From Brachyhypopomus gauderio (lineage: Eukaryota > Chordata > Actinopteri > Gymnotiformes > Hypopomidae), in NCBI RefSeq assembly GCF_052324685.1, contig NC_135213.1, forward strand, positions 41,636,700 through 41,700,699: DNA of 64,000 nt, in the 5' to 3' direction. Below are positions 47,559 through 60,992 of the stretch, in pieces. The position numbers were made by a program, and so were the translations under genes. Under the pieces are notes generated by a model, which searched no databases, was not told the DNA's origin, and saw only the letters and a program-made list of their open reading frames with translations. How positions within the stretch are numbered: the first letter of the stretch is position 1; the number at the start of each line of letters is the position of its first letter.

Positions 47559-47630
47559 CTCCCCGTCGGGGAATCGAACCCCGGTCTTCCGCGTGACAGG
47601 CGGAGATACTATCCACTATACTAACGAGGA
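47559..47630 (-). tRNA. tRNA-Asp (GTC), unit 10
   Basis: Consensus copy. Confidence 0.95.
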
Positions 47631-48393
47631 CACGTGCTGTGTCTCGCAGTGATGCTGAGTCAGGTGACGTGCACTTGTCCCCTTGATTTTAAAGTACTCT
47701 GAATCATTGTGCCTGCAAGGAGGTGGTAAAAAGAACACATTGTGGTGATATTGACTCACTGTTGCCACTCCTCTTTTACCATCGTCAGTTTGTGGACTTA
47801 TGATAGGAAAAACTCAAAGAATCTTGGTGACCTACAGGTTTGATTCATCTGCCTTCCTAGTTAAGTCATGCGAACCATTTGCTGCAAAATTGGCTTTAGC
47901 TACATTGGCAATTCATTTTGTCTTTGTATTCCAGTGCATTGTACCGAACTGCAATATCCATCTTAGATCAACTGAGATTTTGCATTTCTCTCTTTCCCAC
48001 ATGCAAGTTCTGAATTTCTTGGCACACATTACTGCTTTGCATCTACTAAAAGCACTCCAGAGAAAGCTTTACTTCATACCTTCATGAGGTAGGTGTCGTT
48101 TGTACTTGTATTTTGGTGGTATTTTTGTTTTTTTTTTTGTTTGTGTGCGTTGTTTGTCTACTCTTGGAACATCCTGTGATTGGTTAGGGTAGGATTAGAG
48201 TTTAATTACGTTGGCCTCAGATTCTGGTTAATTCCAGGCTTCTTGTGCTAACCTTGTTGTTTGTTAGCTGTTGTTGGCAGTAATTAGTTGCTGCAGGTGA
48301 ACTTGCCGCCATGCTCCAAGGAGTGAATTGGGGGCGGATACATTTTTTCTCCAGCTTTGTTAGTTCTTCCTCAGCCTCGCTTCTTCTTTCCTA

Positions 48394-48466
48394 GCCTCGT
48401 TAGCGCAGTAGGTAGCGCGTCAGTCTCATAATCTGAAGGTCGTGAGTTTGACCCTCACACGGGGCA
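48394..48466 (+). tRNA. tRNA-Met (CAT), unit 11, T-loop variant
   Basis: C56-to-T form (TTTGA). Units 10-11 repeat the variant pattern of units 5-6. Confidence 0.8.
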
Positions 48467-49050
48467 ACAGAAGCTTTTTGAAAAGATTGACGAGCCCCCA
48501 AAAGATGCTCAAACGCTCTTTCCTTATTCACTCGCATGCTGAGCACACCCCCTACCCTGAAAATAGTATTGGCACATGACTCTTACAGGTCATCCCTAGT
48601 TGATTCAAGCTGTGCTTTTTCTTTTGTAAATTCGCGTGTACACAGCAAGTTGTGTTGCATCCAATTCAATTCTCTCCACTGACCGTTCAGTCAATACCTT
48701 GATGGCGTCTGTATTGACACCTCTACTGAGACATCAAGCTGCCTCTTTGGAGCATGTTCGCTCCCAGATCAAACTGCAGTGTCGTGGTGCCAACACAGAA
48801 TAATGGACCACGTCGGACACTTTTCACTTTTGATTCTTTTTGATTCACTTTTGATGACACGCTTTTGAATACCTGATCACCTGGAATTGGTACCAGCTTG
48901 AAGTTAATAGTGAGTAGACTTATGGAGATTCATTTATTTGAATTTTCTTCTCAAGCCATTTGCAACTCAGAAGCAATGACACTTGTGCACTCATCATTGA
49001 GCTTGAGGAAGTCCAAGGAATTGATCTCTATGTTACTCTCGCTCCGCCGA

Positions 49051-49132
49051 GCTGCGATGGCCGAGAGGTTATGGCGTTGGACTTGAAATCCAATGGGGTT
49101 TCCCCGCGCAGGTTCGACTCCTGCTTGCAGCG
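49051..49132 (+). tRNA. tRNA-Ser (TGA), unit 11, D-arm variant
   Basis: TTATGGC form. Confidence 0.88.
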
Positions 49133-49536
49133 TGAGTGTCTTGTTGGGCATGTGGAAAGAGAGAGTGTGCTCTCTTCCTGCTAGCCAGTTTTAAATATGC
49201 TTCTCATGCCATTTGCAACTTTGTGCTGACAAACTTTAGCAGTCCTAACTGATCCTGAAATAGTCCCAGGAATTGAGTTACAAATGGCTGCTTCGTCGTT
49301 ACAATGTGTTGGCATGGAAATGCAGTGGGGTCTCTTGCAGCGTAGAGGATTAACTTGCCTCTCTAATGTGATTTGTGATGAGACCTTATGCCACCAGTGG
49401 GGAGAGCTCGCACTCACAGGTGCTTCATCCAAAGATCTTCATGCAACATAGCGATGTCTTGTTTCAGGTAAAAGAAAAAGTGCCACATTCTTTCATGGCC
49501 GGTCACTGGTTGCTCCGCCTTGCGCTAAAAGAGGGT

Positions 49537-49608
49537 CTCCCCGTCGGGGAATCGAACCCCGGTCTTCCGCGTGACAGGCGGAGATACTATCCACTATACT
49601 AACGAGGA
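49537..49608 (-). tRNA. tRNA-Asp (GTC), unit 11
   Basis: Consensus copy. Confidence 0.95.
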
Positions 49609-50370
49609 CACGTGCTGTGTCTCGCAGTGATGCTGAGTCAGGTGACGTGCACTTGTCCCCTTGATTTTAAAGTACTCTGAATCATTGTGCCTGCAAGGAG
49701 GTGGTAAAAAGAACACATTGTGGTGATATTGACTCACTGTTGCCACTCCTCTTTTACCATCGTCAGTTTGTGGACTTATGATAGGAAAAACTCAAAGAAT
49801 CTTGGTGACCTACAGGTTTGATTCATCTGCCTTCCTAGTTAAGTCATGCGAACCATTTGCTGCAAAATTGGCTTTAGCTACATTGGCAATTCATTTTGTC
49901 TTCGTATTCCAGTGCATTGTACCGAACTGCAATATCCATCTTAGATCAACTGAGATTTTGCATTTCTCTCTTTCCCACATGCAAGTTCTGAATTTCTTGG
50001 CACACATTACTGCTTTGCATCTACTAAAAGCACTCCAGAGAAAGCTTCACTTCATACCTTCATGAGGTAGGTGTCGTTTGTACCTGTATTTTGGTGGTAT
50101 TTTTGTTTTTTTTTTGTTTGTGTGCGTTGTTTGTCTACTCCTGGAACATCTTGTGATTGGTTAGGGTAGGATTAGAGTTTAATTACGTTGGCCTCAGATT
50201 CTGGTTAATTCCAGGCTTCTTGTGCTAACCTTGTTGTTTGTTAGCTGTTGTTGGCAGTAATTAGTTGCTGCAGGTGCACTTGCCGCTATGCTCCAAGGAG
50301 TGAATTGGGGGCGGATACATTTTTTCTCCAGCTTTGTTAGTTCTTCCTCAGCCTCGCTTCTTCTTTCCTA

Positions 50371-50443
50371 GCCTCGTTAGCGCAGTAGGTAGCGCGTCAG
50401 TCTCATAATCTGAAGGTCGTGAGTTTGACCCTCACACGGGGCA
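50371..50443 (+). tRNA. tRNA-Met (CAT), unit 12, T-loop variant
   Basis: C56-to-T form. Unit 12 looks like a recent copy of unit 11. Confidence 0.8.
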
Positions 50444-51027
50444 ACAGAAGCTTTTTGAAAAGATTGACGAGCCCCCAAAAGATGCTCAAACGCTCTTTCC
50501 TTATTCACTCGCATGCTGAGCACACCCCCTACCCTGAAAATAGTATTGGCACATGACTCTTACAGGTCATCCCTAGTTGATTCAAGCTGTGCTTTTTCTT
50601 TTGTAAATTCGCGTGTACACAGCAAGTTGTGTTGCATCCAATTCAATTCTCTCCACTGACCGTTCAGTCAATACCTTGATGGCGTCTGTATTGACACCTC
50701 TACTGAGACATCAAGCTGCCTCTTTGGAGCATGTTCGCTCCCAGATCAAACTGCAGTGTCGTGGTGCCAACACAGAATAATGGACCACGTCGGACACTTT
50801 TCACTTTTGATTCTTTTTGATTCACTTTTGATGACACGCTTTTGAATACCTGATCACCTGGAATTGGTACCAGCTTGAAGTTAATAGTGAGTAGACTTAT
50901 GGAGATTCATTTATTTGAATTTTCTTCTCAAGCCATTTGCAACTCAGAAGCAATGACACTTGTGCACTCATCATTGAGCTTGAGGAAGTCCAAGGAATTG
51001 ATCTCTATGTTACTCTCGCTCCGCCGA

Positions 51028-51109
51028 GCTGCGATGGCCGAGAGGTTATGGCGTTGGACTTGAAATCCAATGGGGTTTCCCCGCGCAGGTTCGACTCCTG
51101 CTTGCAGCG
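51028..51109 (+). tRNA. tRNA-Ser (TGA), unit 12, D-arm variant
   Basis: TTATGGC form. Confidence 0.88.
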
Positions 51110-51513
51110 TGAGTGTCTTGTTGGGCATGTGGAAAGAGAGAGTGTGCTCTCTTCCTGCTAGCCAGTTTTAAATATGCTTCTCATGCCATTTGCAACTTTG
51201 TGCTGACAAACTTTAGCAGTCCTAACTGATCCTGAAATAGTCCCAGGAATTGAGTTACAAATGGCTGCTTCGTCGTTACAATGTGTTGGCATGGAAATGC
51301 AGTGGGGTCTCTTGCAGCGTAGAGGATTAACTTGCCTCTCTAATGTGATTTGTGATGAGACCTTATGCCACCAGTGGGGAGAGCTCGCACTCACAGGTGC
51401 TTCATCCAAAGATCTTCATGCAACATAGCGATGTCTTGTTTCAGGTAAAAGAAAAAGTGCCACATTCTTTCATGGCCGGTCACTGGTTGCTCCGCCTTGC
51501 GCTAAAAGAGGGT

Positions 51514-51585
51514 CTCCCCGTCGGGGAATCGAACCCCGGTCTTCCGCGTGACAGGCGGAGATACTATCCACTATACTAACGAGGA
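51514..51585 (-). tRNA. tRNA-Asp (GTC), unit 12
   Basis: Consensus copy. Confidence 0.95.
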
Positions 51586-52347
51586 CACGTGCTGTGTCTC
51601 GCAGTGATGCTGAGTCAGGTGACGTGCACTTGTCCCCTTGATTTTAAAGTACTCTGAATCATTGTGCCTGCAAGGAGGTGGTAAAAAGAACACATTGTGG
51701 TGATATTGACTCACTGTTGCCACTCCTCTTTTACCATCGTCAGTTTGTGGACTTATGATAGGAAAAACTCAAAGAATCTTGGTGACCTACAGGTTTGATT
51801 CATCTGCCTTCCTAGTTAAGTCATGCGAACCATTTGCTGCAAAATTGGCTTTAGCTACATTGGCAATTCATTTTGTCTTCGTATTCCAGTGCATTGTACC
51901 GAACTGCAATATCCATCTTAGATCAACTGAGATTTTGCATTTCTCTCTTTCCCACATGCAAGTTCTGAATTTCTTGGCACACATTACTGCTTTGCATCTA
52001 CTAAAAGCACTCCAGAGAAAGCTTCACTTCATACCTTCATGAGGTAGGTGTCGTTTGTACCTGTATTTTGGTGGTATTTTTGTTTTTTTTTTGTTTGTGT
52101 GCGTTGTTTGTCTACTCCTGGAACATCTTGTGATTGGTTAGGGTAGGATTAGAGTTTAATTACGTTGGCCTCAGATTCTGGTTAATTCCAGGCTTCTTGT
52201 GCTAACCTTGTTGTTTGTTAGCTGTTGTTGGCAGTAATTAGTTGCTGCAGGTGCACTTGCCGCTATGCTCCAAGGAGTGAATTGGGGGCGGATACATTTT
52301 TTCTCCAGCTTTGTTAGTTCTTCCTCAGCCTCGCTTCTTCTTTCCTA

Positions 52348-52420
52348 GCCTCGTTAGCGCAGTAGGTAGCGCGTCAGTCTCATAATCTGAAGGTCGTGAG
52401 TTCGACCCTCACACGGGGCA
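52348..52420 (+). tRNA. tRNA-Met (CAT), unit 13
   Basis: Consensus copy. Confidence 0.95.
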
Positions 52421-53003
52421 GCAGAAGCTTTTTGAAAAGATTGACGAGCCCCCAAAAGATGCTCAAACGCTCTTTCCTTATTCACTCGCATGCTGAGCAC
52501 ACCCCCTACCTGAAAATAGTATTGGCACATGACTCTTACAGGTCATCCCTAGTTGATTCAAGCTGTGCTTTTTCTTTTGTAAATTCGCGTGTACACAGCA
52601 AGTTGTGTTGCATCCAATTCAATTCTCTCCACTGACCGTTCAGTCAATACCTTGATGGCGTCTGTATTGACACCTCTACTGAGACATCAAGCTGCCTCTT
52701 TGGAGCATGTTCGCTCCCAGATCAAACTGCAGTGTCGTGGTGCCAACACAGAATAATGGACCACGTCGGACACTTTTCACTTTTGATTCTTTTTGATTCA
52801 CTTTTGATGACACGCTTTTGAATACCTGATCACCTGGAATTGGTACCAGCTTGAAGTTAATAGTGAGTAGACTTATGGAGATTCATTTATTTGAATTTTC
52901 TTCTCAAGCCATTTGCAACTCAGAAGCAATGACACTTGTGCACTCATCATTGAGCTTGAGGAAGTCCAAGGAATTGATCTCTATGTTACTCTCGCTCCGC
53001 CGA

Positions 53004-53085
53004 GCTGCGATGGCCGAGAGGTTATGGCGTTGGACTTGAAATCCAATGGGGTTTCCCCGCGCAGGTTCGACTCCTGCTTGCAGCG
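53004..53085 (+). tRNA. tRNA-Ser (TGA), unit 13, D-arm variant
   Basis: TTATGGC form. The unit shares the GCAGTAATG spacer mark with unit 3. Confidence 0.88.
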
Positions 53086-53489
53086 TGAGTGTCTTGTTGG
53101 GCATGTGGAAAGAGAGAGTGTGCTCTCTTCCTGCTAGCCAGTTTTAAATATGCTTCTCATGCCATTTGCAACTTTGTGCTGACAAACTTTAGCAGTCCTA
53201 ACTGATCCTGAAATAGTCCCAGGAATTGAGTTACAAATGGCTGCTTCGTCGTTACAATGTGTTGGCATGGAAATGCAGTGGGGTCTCTTGCAGCGTAGAG
53301 GATTAACTTGCCTCTCTAATGTGATTTGTGATGAGACCTTATGCCACCAGTGGGGAGAGCTCGCACTCACAGGTGCTTCATCCAAAGATCTTCATGCAAC
53401 ATAGCGATGTCTTGTTTCAGGTAAAAGAAAAAGTGCCACATTCTTTCATGGCCGGTCACTGGTTGCTCCGCCTTGCGCTAAAAGAGGGT

Positions 53490-53561
53490 CTCCCCGTCGG
53501 GGAATCGAACCCCGGTCTTCCGCGTGACAGGCGGAGATACTATCCACTATACTAACGAGGA
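53490..53561 (-). tRNA. tRNA-Asp (GTC), unit 13
   Basis: Consensus copy. Confidence 0.95.
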
Positions 53562-54323
53562 CACGTGCTGTGTCTCGCAGTAATGCTGAGTCAGGTGACG
53601 TGCACTTGTCCCCTTGATTTTAAAGTACTCTGAATCATTGTGCCTGCAAGGAGGTGGTAAAAAGAACACATTGTGGTGATATTGACTCACTGTTGCCACT
53701 CCTCTTTTACCATCGTCAGTTTGTGGACTTATGATAGGAAAAACTCAAAGAATCTTGGTGACCTACAGGTTTGATTCATCTGCCTTCCTAGTTAAGTCAT
53801 GCGAACCATTTGCTGCAAAATTGGCTTTAGCTACATTGGCAATTCATTTTGTCTTCGTATTCCAGTGCATTGTACCGAACTGCAATATCCATCTTAGATC
53901 AACTGAGATTTTGCATTTCTCTCTTTCCCACATGCAAGTTCTGAATTTCTTGGCACACATTACTGCTTTGCATCTACTAAAAGCACTCCAGAGAAAGCTT
54001 CACTTCATACCTTCATGAGGTAGGTGTCGTTTGTACTTGTATTTTGGTGGTATTTTTGTTTTTTTTTTGTTTGTGTGCGTTGTTTGTCTACTCTTGGAAC
54101 ATCCTGTGATTGGTTAGGGTAGGATTAGAGTTTAATTACGTTGGCCTCAGATTCTGGTTAATTCCAGGCTTCTTGTGCTAACCTTGTTGTTTGTTAGCTG
54201 TTGTTGGCAGTAATTAGTTGCTGCAGGTGCACTTGCCGCCATGCTCCAAGGAGTGAATTGGGGGCGGATACATTTTTTCTCCAGCTTTGTTAGTTCTTCC
54301 TCAGCCTCGCTTCTTCTTTCCTA

Positions 54324-54396
54324 GCCTCGTTAGCGCAGTAGGTAGCGCGTCAGTCTCATAATCTGAAGGTCGTGAGTTCGACCCTCACACGGGGCA
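54324..54396 (+). tRNA. tRNA-Met (CAT), unit 14
   Basis: Consensus tRNA. Downstream AAGATGTG mark, as in unit 4. Confidence 0.95.
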
Positions 54397-54979
54397 GCAG
54401 AAGCTTTTTGAAAAGATTGACGAGCCCCCAAAAGATGCTCAAACGCTCTTTCCTTATTCACTCGCATGCTGAGCACACCCCCTACCTGAAAATAGTATTG
54501 GCACATGACTCTTACAGGTCATCCCTAGTTGATTCAAGCTGTGCTTTTTCTTTTGTAAATTCGCGTGTACACAGCAAGATGTGTTGCATCCAATTCAATT
54601 CTCTCCACTGACCGTTCAGTCAATACCTTGATGGCGTCTGTATTGACACCTCTACTGAGACATCAAGCTGCCTCTTTGGAGCATGTTCGCTCCCAGATCA
54701 AACTGCAGTGTCGTGGTGCCAACACAGAATAATGGACCACGTCGGACACTTTTCACTTTTGATTCTTTTTGATTCACTTTTGATGACACGCTTTTGAATA
54801 CCTGATCACCTGGAATTGGTACCAGCTTGAAGTTAATAGTGAGTAGACTTATGGAGATTCATTTATTTGAATTTTCTTCTCAAGCCATTTGCAACTCAGA
54901 AGCAATGACACTTGTGCACTCATCATTGAGCTTGAGGAAGTCCAAGGAATTGATCTCTATGTTACTCTCGCTCCGCCGA

Positions 54980-55061
54980 GCTGCGATGGCCGAGAGGTTA
55001 AGGCGTTGGACTTGAAATCCAATGGGGTTTCCCCGCGCAGGTTCGACTCCTGCTTGCAGCG
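54980..55061 (+). tRNA. tRNA-Ser (TGA), unit 14
   Basis: Standard D-arm form. Confidence 0.95.
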
Positions 55062-55465
55062 TGAGTGTCTTGTTGGGCGTGTGGAAAGAGAGAGTGTGCT
55101 CTCTTCCTGCTAGCCAGTTTTAAATATGCTTCTCATGCCATTTGCAACTTTGTGCTGCCAAACTTTAGCAGTCCTAACTGATCCTGAAATAGTCCCAGGA
55201 ATTGAGTTACAAATGGCTGCTTCGTCGTTACAATGTGTTGGCATGGAAATGCAGTGGGGTCTCTTGCAGCGTAGAGGATTAACTTGCCTCTCTAATGTGA
55301 TTTGTGATGAGACCTTATGCCACCAGTGGGGAGAGCTCGCACTCACAGGTGCTTCATCCAAAGATCTTCATGCAACATAGCGATGTCTTGTTTCAGGTAA
55401 AAGAAAAAGTGCCACATTCTTTCATGGCCGGTCACTGGTTGCTCCGCCTTGCGCTAAAAGAGGGT

Positions 55466-55537
55466 CTCCCCGTCGGGGAATCGAACCCCGGTCTTCCGCG
55501 TGACAGGCGGAGATACTATCCACTATACTAACGAGGA
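55466..55537 (-). tRNA. tRNA-Asp (GTC), unit 14
   Basis: Consensus copy. Confidence 0.95.
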
Positions 55538-56300
55538 CACGTGCTGTGTCTCGCAGTGATGCTGAGTCAGGTGACGTGCACTTGTCCCCTTGATTTTAAA
55601 GTACTCTGAATCATTGTGCCTGCAAGGAGGTGGTAAAAAGAACACATTGTGGTGATATTGACTCACTGTTGCCACTCCTCTTTTACCATCGTCAGTTTGT
55701 GGACTTATGATAGGAAAAACTCAAAGAATCTTGGTGACCTACAGGTTTGATTCATCTGCCTTCCTAGTTAAGTCATGCGAACCATTTGCTGCAAAATTGG
55801 CTTTAGCTACATTGGCAATTCATTTTGTCTTTGTATTCCAGTGCATTGTACCGAACTGCAATATCCATCTTAGATCAACTGAGATTTTGCATTTCTCTCT
55901 TTCCCACATGCAAGTTCTGAATTTCTTGGCACACATTACTGCTTTGCATCTACTAAAAGCACTCCAGAGAAAGCTTTACTTCATACCTTCATGAGGTAGG
56001 TGTCGTTTGTACTTGTATTTTGGTGGTATTTTTGTTTTTTTTTTTGTTTGTGTGCGTTGTTTGTCTACTCTTGGAACATCCTGTGATTGGTTAGGGTAGG
56101 ATTAGAGTTTAATTACGTTGGCCTCAGATTCTGGTTAATTCCAGGCTTCTTGTGCTAACCTTGTTGTTTGTTAGCTGTTGTTGGCAGTAATTAGTTGCTG
56201 CAGGTGAACTTGCCGCCATGCTCCAAGGAGTGAATTGGGGGCGGATACATTTTTTCTCCAGCTTTGTTAGTTCTTCCTCAGCCTCGCTTCTTCTTTCCTA

Positions 56301-56373
56301 GCCTCGTTAGCGCAGTAGGTAGCGCGTCAGTCTCATAATCTGAAGGTCGTGAGTTTGACCCTCACACGGGGCA
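56301..56373 (+). tRNA. tRNA-Met (CAT), unit 15, T-loop variant
   Basis: C56-to-T form. Confidence 0.8.
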
Positions 56374-56957
56374 ACAGAAGCTTTTTGAAAAGATTGACGA
56401 GCCCCCAAAAGATGCTCAAACGCTCTTTCCTTATTCACTCGCATGCTGAGCACACCCCCTACCCTGAAAATAGTATTGGCACATGACTCTTACAGGTCAT
56501 CCCTAGTTGATTCAAGCTGTGCTTTTTCTTTTGTAAATTCGCGTGTACACAGCAAGTTGTGTTGCATCCAATTCAATTCTCTCCACTGACCGTTCAGTCA
56601 ATACCTTGATGGCGTCTGTATTGACACCTCTACTGAGACATCAAGCTGCCTCTTTGGAGCATGTTCGCTCCCAGATCAAACTGCAGTGTCGTGGTGCCAA
56701 CACAGAATAATGGACCACGTCGGACACTTTTCACTTTTGATTCTTTTTGATTCACTTTTGATGACACGCTTTTGAATACCTGATCACCTGGAATTGGTAC
56801 CAGCTTGAAGTTAATAGTGAGTAGACTTATGGAGATTCATTTATTTGAATTTTCTTCTCAAGCCATTTGCAACTCAGAAGCAATGACACTTGTGCACTCA
56901 TCATTGAGCTTGAGGAAGTCCAAGGAATTGATCTCTATGTTACTCTCGCTCCGCCGA

Positions 56958-57039
56958 GCTGCGATGGCCGAGAGGTTATGGCGTTGGACTTGAAATCCAA
57001 TGGGGTTTCCCCGCGCAGGTTCGACTCCTGCTTGCAGCG
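56958..57039 (+). tRNA. tRNA-Ser (TGA), unit 15, D-arm variant
   Basis: TTATGGC form. Confidence 0.88.
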
Positions 57040-57443
57040 TGAGTGTCTTGTTGGGCATGTGGAAAGAGAGAGTGTGCTCTCTTCCTGCTAGCCAGTTTTA
57101 AATATGCTTCTCATGCCATTTGCAACTTTGTGCTGACAAACTTTAGCAGTCCTAACTGATCCTGAAATAGTCCCAGGAATTGAGTTACAAATGGCTGCTT
57201 CGTCGTTACAATGTGTTGGCATGGAAATGCAGTGGGGTCTCTTGCAGCGTAGAGGATTAACTTGCCTCTCTAATGTGATTTGTGATGAGACCTTATGCCA
57301 CCAGTGGGGAGAGCTCGCACTCACAGGTGCTTCATCCAAAGATCTTCATGCAACATAGCGATGTCTTGTTTCAGGTAAAAGAAAAAGTGCCACATTCTTT
57401 CATGGCCGGTCACTGGTTGCTCCGCCTTGCGCTAAAAGAGGGT

Positions 57444-57515
57444 CTCCCCGTCGGGGAATCGAACCCCGGTCTTCCGCGTGACAGGCGGAGATACTATCCA
57501 CTATACTAACGAGGA
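57444..57515 (-). tRNA. tRNA-Asp (GTC), unit 15
   Basis: Consensus copy. Confidence 0.95.
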
Positions 57516-58277
57516 CACGTGCTGTGTCTCGCAGTGATGCTGAGTCAGGTGACGTGCACTTGTCCCCTTGATTTTAAAGTACTCTGAATCATTGTGCCTG
57601 CAAGGAGGTGGTAAAAAGAACACATTGTGGTGATATTGACTCACTGTTGCCACTCCTCTTTTACCATCGTCAGTTTGTGGACTTATGATAGGAAAAACTC
57701 AAAGAATCTTGGTGACCTACAGGTTTGATTCATCTGCCTTCCTAGTTAAGTCATGCGAACCTTTTGCTGCAAAATTGGCTTTAGCTACATTGGCAATTCA
57801 TTTTGTCTTCGTATTCCAGTGCATTGTACCGAACTGCAATATCCATCTTAGATCAACTGAGATTTTGCATTTCTCTCTTTCCCACATGCAAGTTCTGAAT
57901 TTCTTGGCACACATTACTGCTTTGCATCTACTAAAAGCACTCCAGAGAAAGCTTCACTTCATACCTTCATGAGGTAGGTGTCGTTTGTACTTGTATTTTG
58001 GTGGTATTTTTGTTTTTTTTTTGTTTGTGTGCGTTGTTTGTCTACTCTTGGAACATCCTGTGATTGGTTAGGGTAGGATTAGAGTTTAATTACGTTGGCC
58101 TCAGATTCTGGTTAATTCCAGGCTTCTTGTGCTAACCTTGTTGTTTGTTAGCTGTTGTTGGCAGTAATTAGTTGCTGCAGGTGCACTTGCCGCCATGCTC
58201 CAAGGAGTGAATTGGGGGCGGATACATTTTTTCTCCAGCTTTGTTAGTTCTTCCTCAGCCTCGCTTCTTCTTTCCTA

Positions 58278-58350
58278 GCCTCGTTAGCGCAGTAGGTAGC
58301 GCGTCAGTCTCATAATCTGAAGGTCGTGAGTTCGACCCTCACACGGGGCA
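58278..58350 (+). tRNA. tRNA-Met (CAT), unit 16
   Basis: Consensus copy. Confidence 0.95.
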
Positions 58351-58933
58351 GCAGAAGCTTTTTGAAAAGATTGACGAGCCCCCAAAAGATGCTCAAACGC
58401 TCTTTCCTTATTCACTCGCATGCTGAGCACACCCCCTACCTGAAAATAGTATTGGCACATGACTCTTACAGGTCATCCCTAGTTGATTCAAGCTGTGCTT
58501 TTTCTTTTGTAAATTCGCGTGTACACAGCAAGTTGTGTTGCATCCAATTCAATTCTCTCCACTGACCGTTCAGTCAATACCTTGATGGCGTCTGTATTGA
58601 CACCTCTACTGAGACATCAAGCTGCCTCTTTGGAGCATGTTCGCTCCCAGATCAAACTGCAGTGTCGTGGTGCCAACACAGAATAATGGACCACGTCGGA
58701 CACTTTTCACTTTTGATTCTTTTTGATTCACTTTTGATGACACGCTTTTGAATACCTGATCACCTGGAATTGGTACCAGCTTGAAGTTAATAGTGAGTAG
58801 ACTTATGGAGATTCATTTATTTGAATTTTCTTCTCAAGCCATTTGCAACTCAGAAGCAATGACACTTGTGCACTCATCATTGAGCTTGAGGAAGTCCAAG
58901 GAATTGATCTCTATGTTACTCTCGCTCCGCCGA

Positions 58934-59015
58934 GCTGCGATGGCCGAGAGGTTATGGCGTTGGACTTGAAATCCAATGGGGTTTCCCCGCGCAGGTTCGA
59001 CTCCTGCTTGCAGCG
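58934..59015 (+). tRNA. tRNA-Ser (TGA), unit 16, D-arm variant
   Basis: TTATGGC form. Confidence 0.88.
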
Positions 59016-59419
59016 TGAGTGTCTTGTTGGGCATGTGGAAAGAGAGAGTGTGCTCTCTTCCTGCTAGCCAGTTTTAAATATGCTTCTCATGCCATTTGCA
59101 ACTTTGTGCTGACAAACTTTAGCAGTCCTAACTGATCCTGAAATAGTCCCAGGAATTGAGTTACAAATGGCTGCTTCGTCGTTACAATGTGTTGGCATGG
59201 AAATGCAGTGGGGTCTCTTGCAGCGTAGAGGATTAACTTGCCTCTCTAATGTGATTTGTGATGAGACCTTATGCCACCAGTGGGGAGAGCTCGCACTCAC
59301 AGGTGCTTCATCCAAAGATCTTCATGCAACATAGCGATGTCTTGTTTCAGGTAAAAGAAAAAGTGCCACATTCTTTCATGGCCGGTCACTGGTTGCTCCG
59401 CCTTGCGCTAAAAGAGGGT

Positions 59420-59491
59420 CTCCCCGTCGGGGAATCGAACCCCGGTCTTCCGCGTGACAGGCGGAGATACTATCCACTATACTAACGAGGA
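59420..59491 (-). tRNA. tRNA-Asp (GTC), unit 16
   Basis: Consensus copy. Confidence 0.95.
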
Positions 59492-60253
59492 CACGTGCTG
59501 TGTCTCGCAGTGATGCTGAGTCAGGTGACGTGCACTTGTCCCCTTGATTTTAAAGTACTCTGAATCATTGTGCCTGCAAGGAGGTGGTAAAAAGAACACA
59601 TTGTGGTGATATTGACTCACTGTTGCCACTCCTCTTTTACCATCGTCAGTTTGTGGACTTATGATAGGAAAAACTCAAAGAATCTTGGTGACCTACAGGT
59701 TTGATTCATCTGCCTTCCTAGTTAAGTCATGCGAACCATTTGCTGCAAAATTGGCTTTAGCTACATTGGCAATTCATTTTGTCTTCGTATTCCAGTGCAT
59801 TGTACCGAACTGCAATATCCATCTTAGATCAACTGAGATTTTGCATTTCTCTCTTTCCCACATGCAAGTTCTGAATTTCTTGGCACACATTACTGCTTTG
59901 CATCTACTAAAAGCACTCCAGAGAAAGCTTTACTTCATACCTTCATGAGGTAGGTGTCGTTTGTACTTGTATTTTGGTGGTATTTTTGTTTTTTTTTTGT
60001 TTGTGTGCGTTGTTTGTCTACTCTTGGAACATCCTGTGATTGGTTAGGGTAGGATTAGAGTTTAATTACGTTGGCCTCAGATTCTGGTTAATTCCAGGCT
60101 TCTTGTGCTAACCTTGTTGTTTGTTAGCTGTTGTTGGCAGTAATTAGTTGCTGCAGGTGAACTTGCCGCCATGCTCCAAGGAGTGAATTGGGGGCGGATA
60201 CATTTTTTCTCCAGCTTTGTTAGTTCTTCCTCAGCCTCGCTTCTTCTTTCCTA

Positions 60254-60326
60254 GCCTCGTTAGCGCAGTAGGTAGCGCGTCAGTCTCATAATCTGAAGGT
60301 CGTGAGTTCGACCCTCACACGGGGCA
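60254..60326 (+). tRNA. tRNA-Met (CAT), unit 17
   Basis: Consensus tRNA in a unit with the CTACCCTG spacer form. The spacer form and the C56 change are therefore separable. Confidence 0.95.
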
Positions 60327-60910
60327 ACAGAAGCTTTTTGAAAAGATTGACGAGCCCCCAAAAGATGCTCAAACGCTCTTTCCTTATTCACTCGCATGCT
60401 GAGCACACCCCCTACCCTGAAAATAGTATTGGCACATGACTCTTACAGGTCATCCCTAGTTGATTCAAGCTGTGCTTTTTCTTTTGTAAATTCGCGTGTA
60501 CACAGCAAGTTGTGTTGCATCCAATTCAATTCTCTCCACTGACCGTTCAGTCAATACCTTGATGGCGTCTGTATTGACACCTCTACTGAGACATCAAGCT
60601 GCCTCTTTGGAGCATGTTCGCTCCCAGATCAAACTGCAGTGTCGTGGTGCCAACACAGAATAATGGACCACGTCGGACACTTTTCACTTTTGATTCTTTT
60701 TGATTCACTTTTGATGACACGCTTTTGAATACCTGATCACCTGGAATTGGTACCAGCTTGAAGTTAATAGTGAGTAGACTTATGGAGATTCATTTATTTG
60801 AATTTTCTTCTCAAGCCATTTGCAACTCAGAAGCAATGACACTTGTGCACTCATCATTGAGCTTGAGGAAGTCCAAGGAATTGATCTCTATGTTACTCTC
60901 GCTCCGCCGA

Positions 60911-60992
60911 GCTGCGATGGCCGAGAGGTTAAGGCGTTGGACTTGAAATCCAATGGGGTTTCCCCGCGCAGGTTCGACTCCTGCTTGCAGCG
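60911..60992 (+). tRNA. tRNA-Ser (TGA), unit 17
   Basis: Standard D-arm form. Confidence 0.95.
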
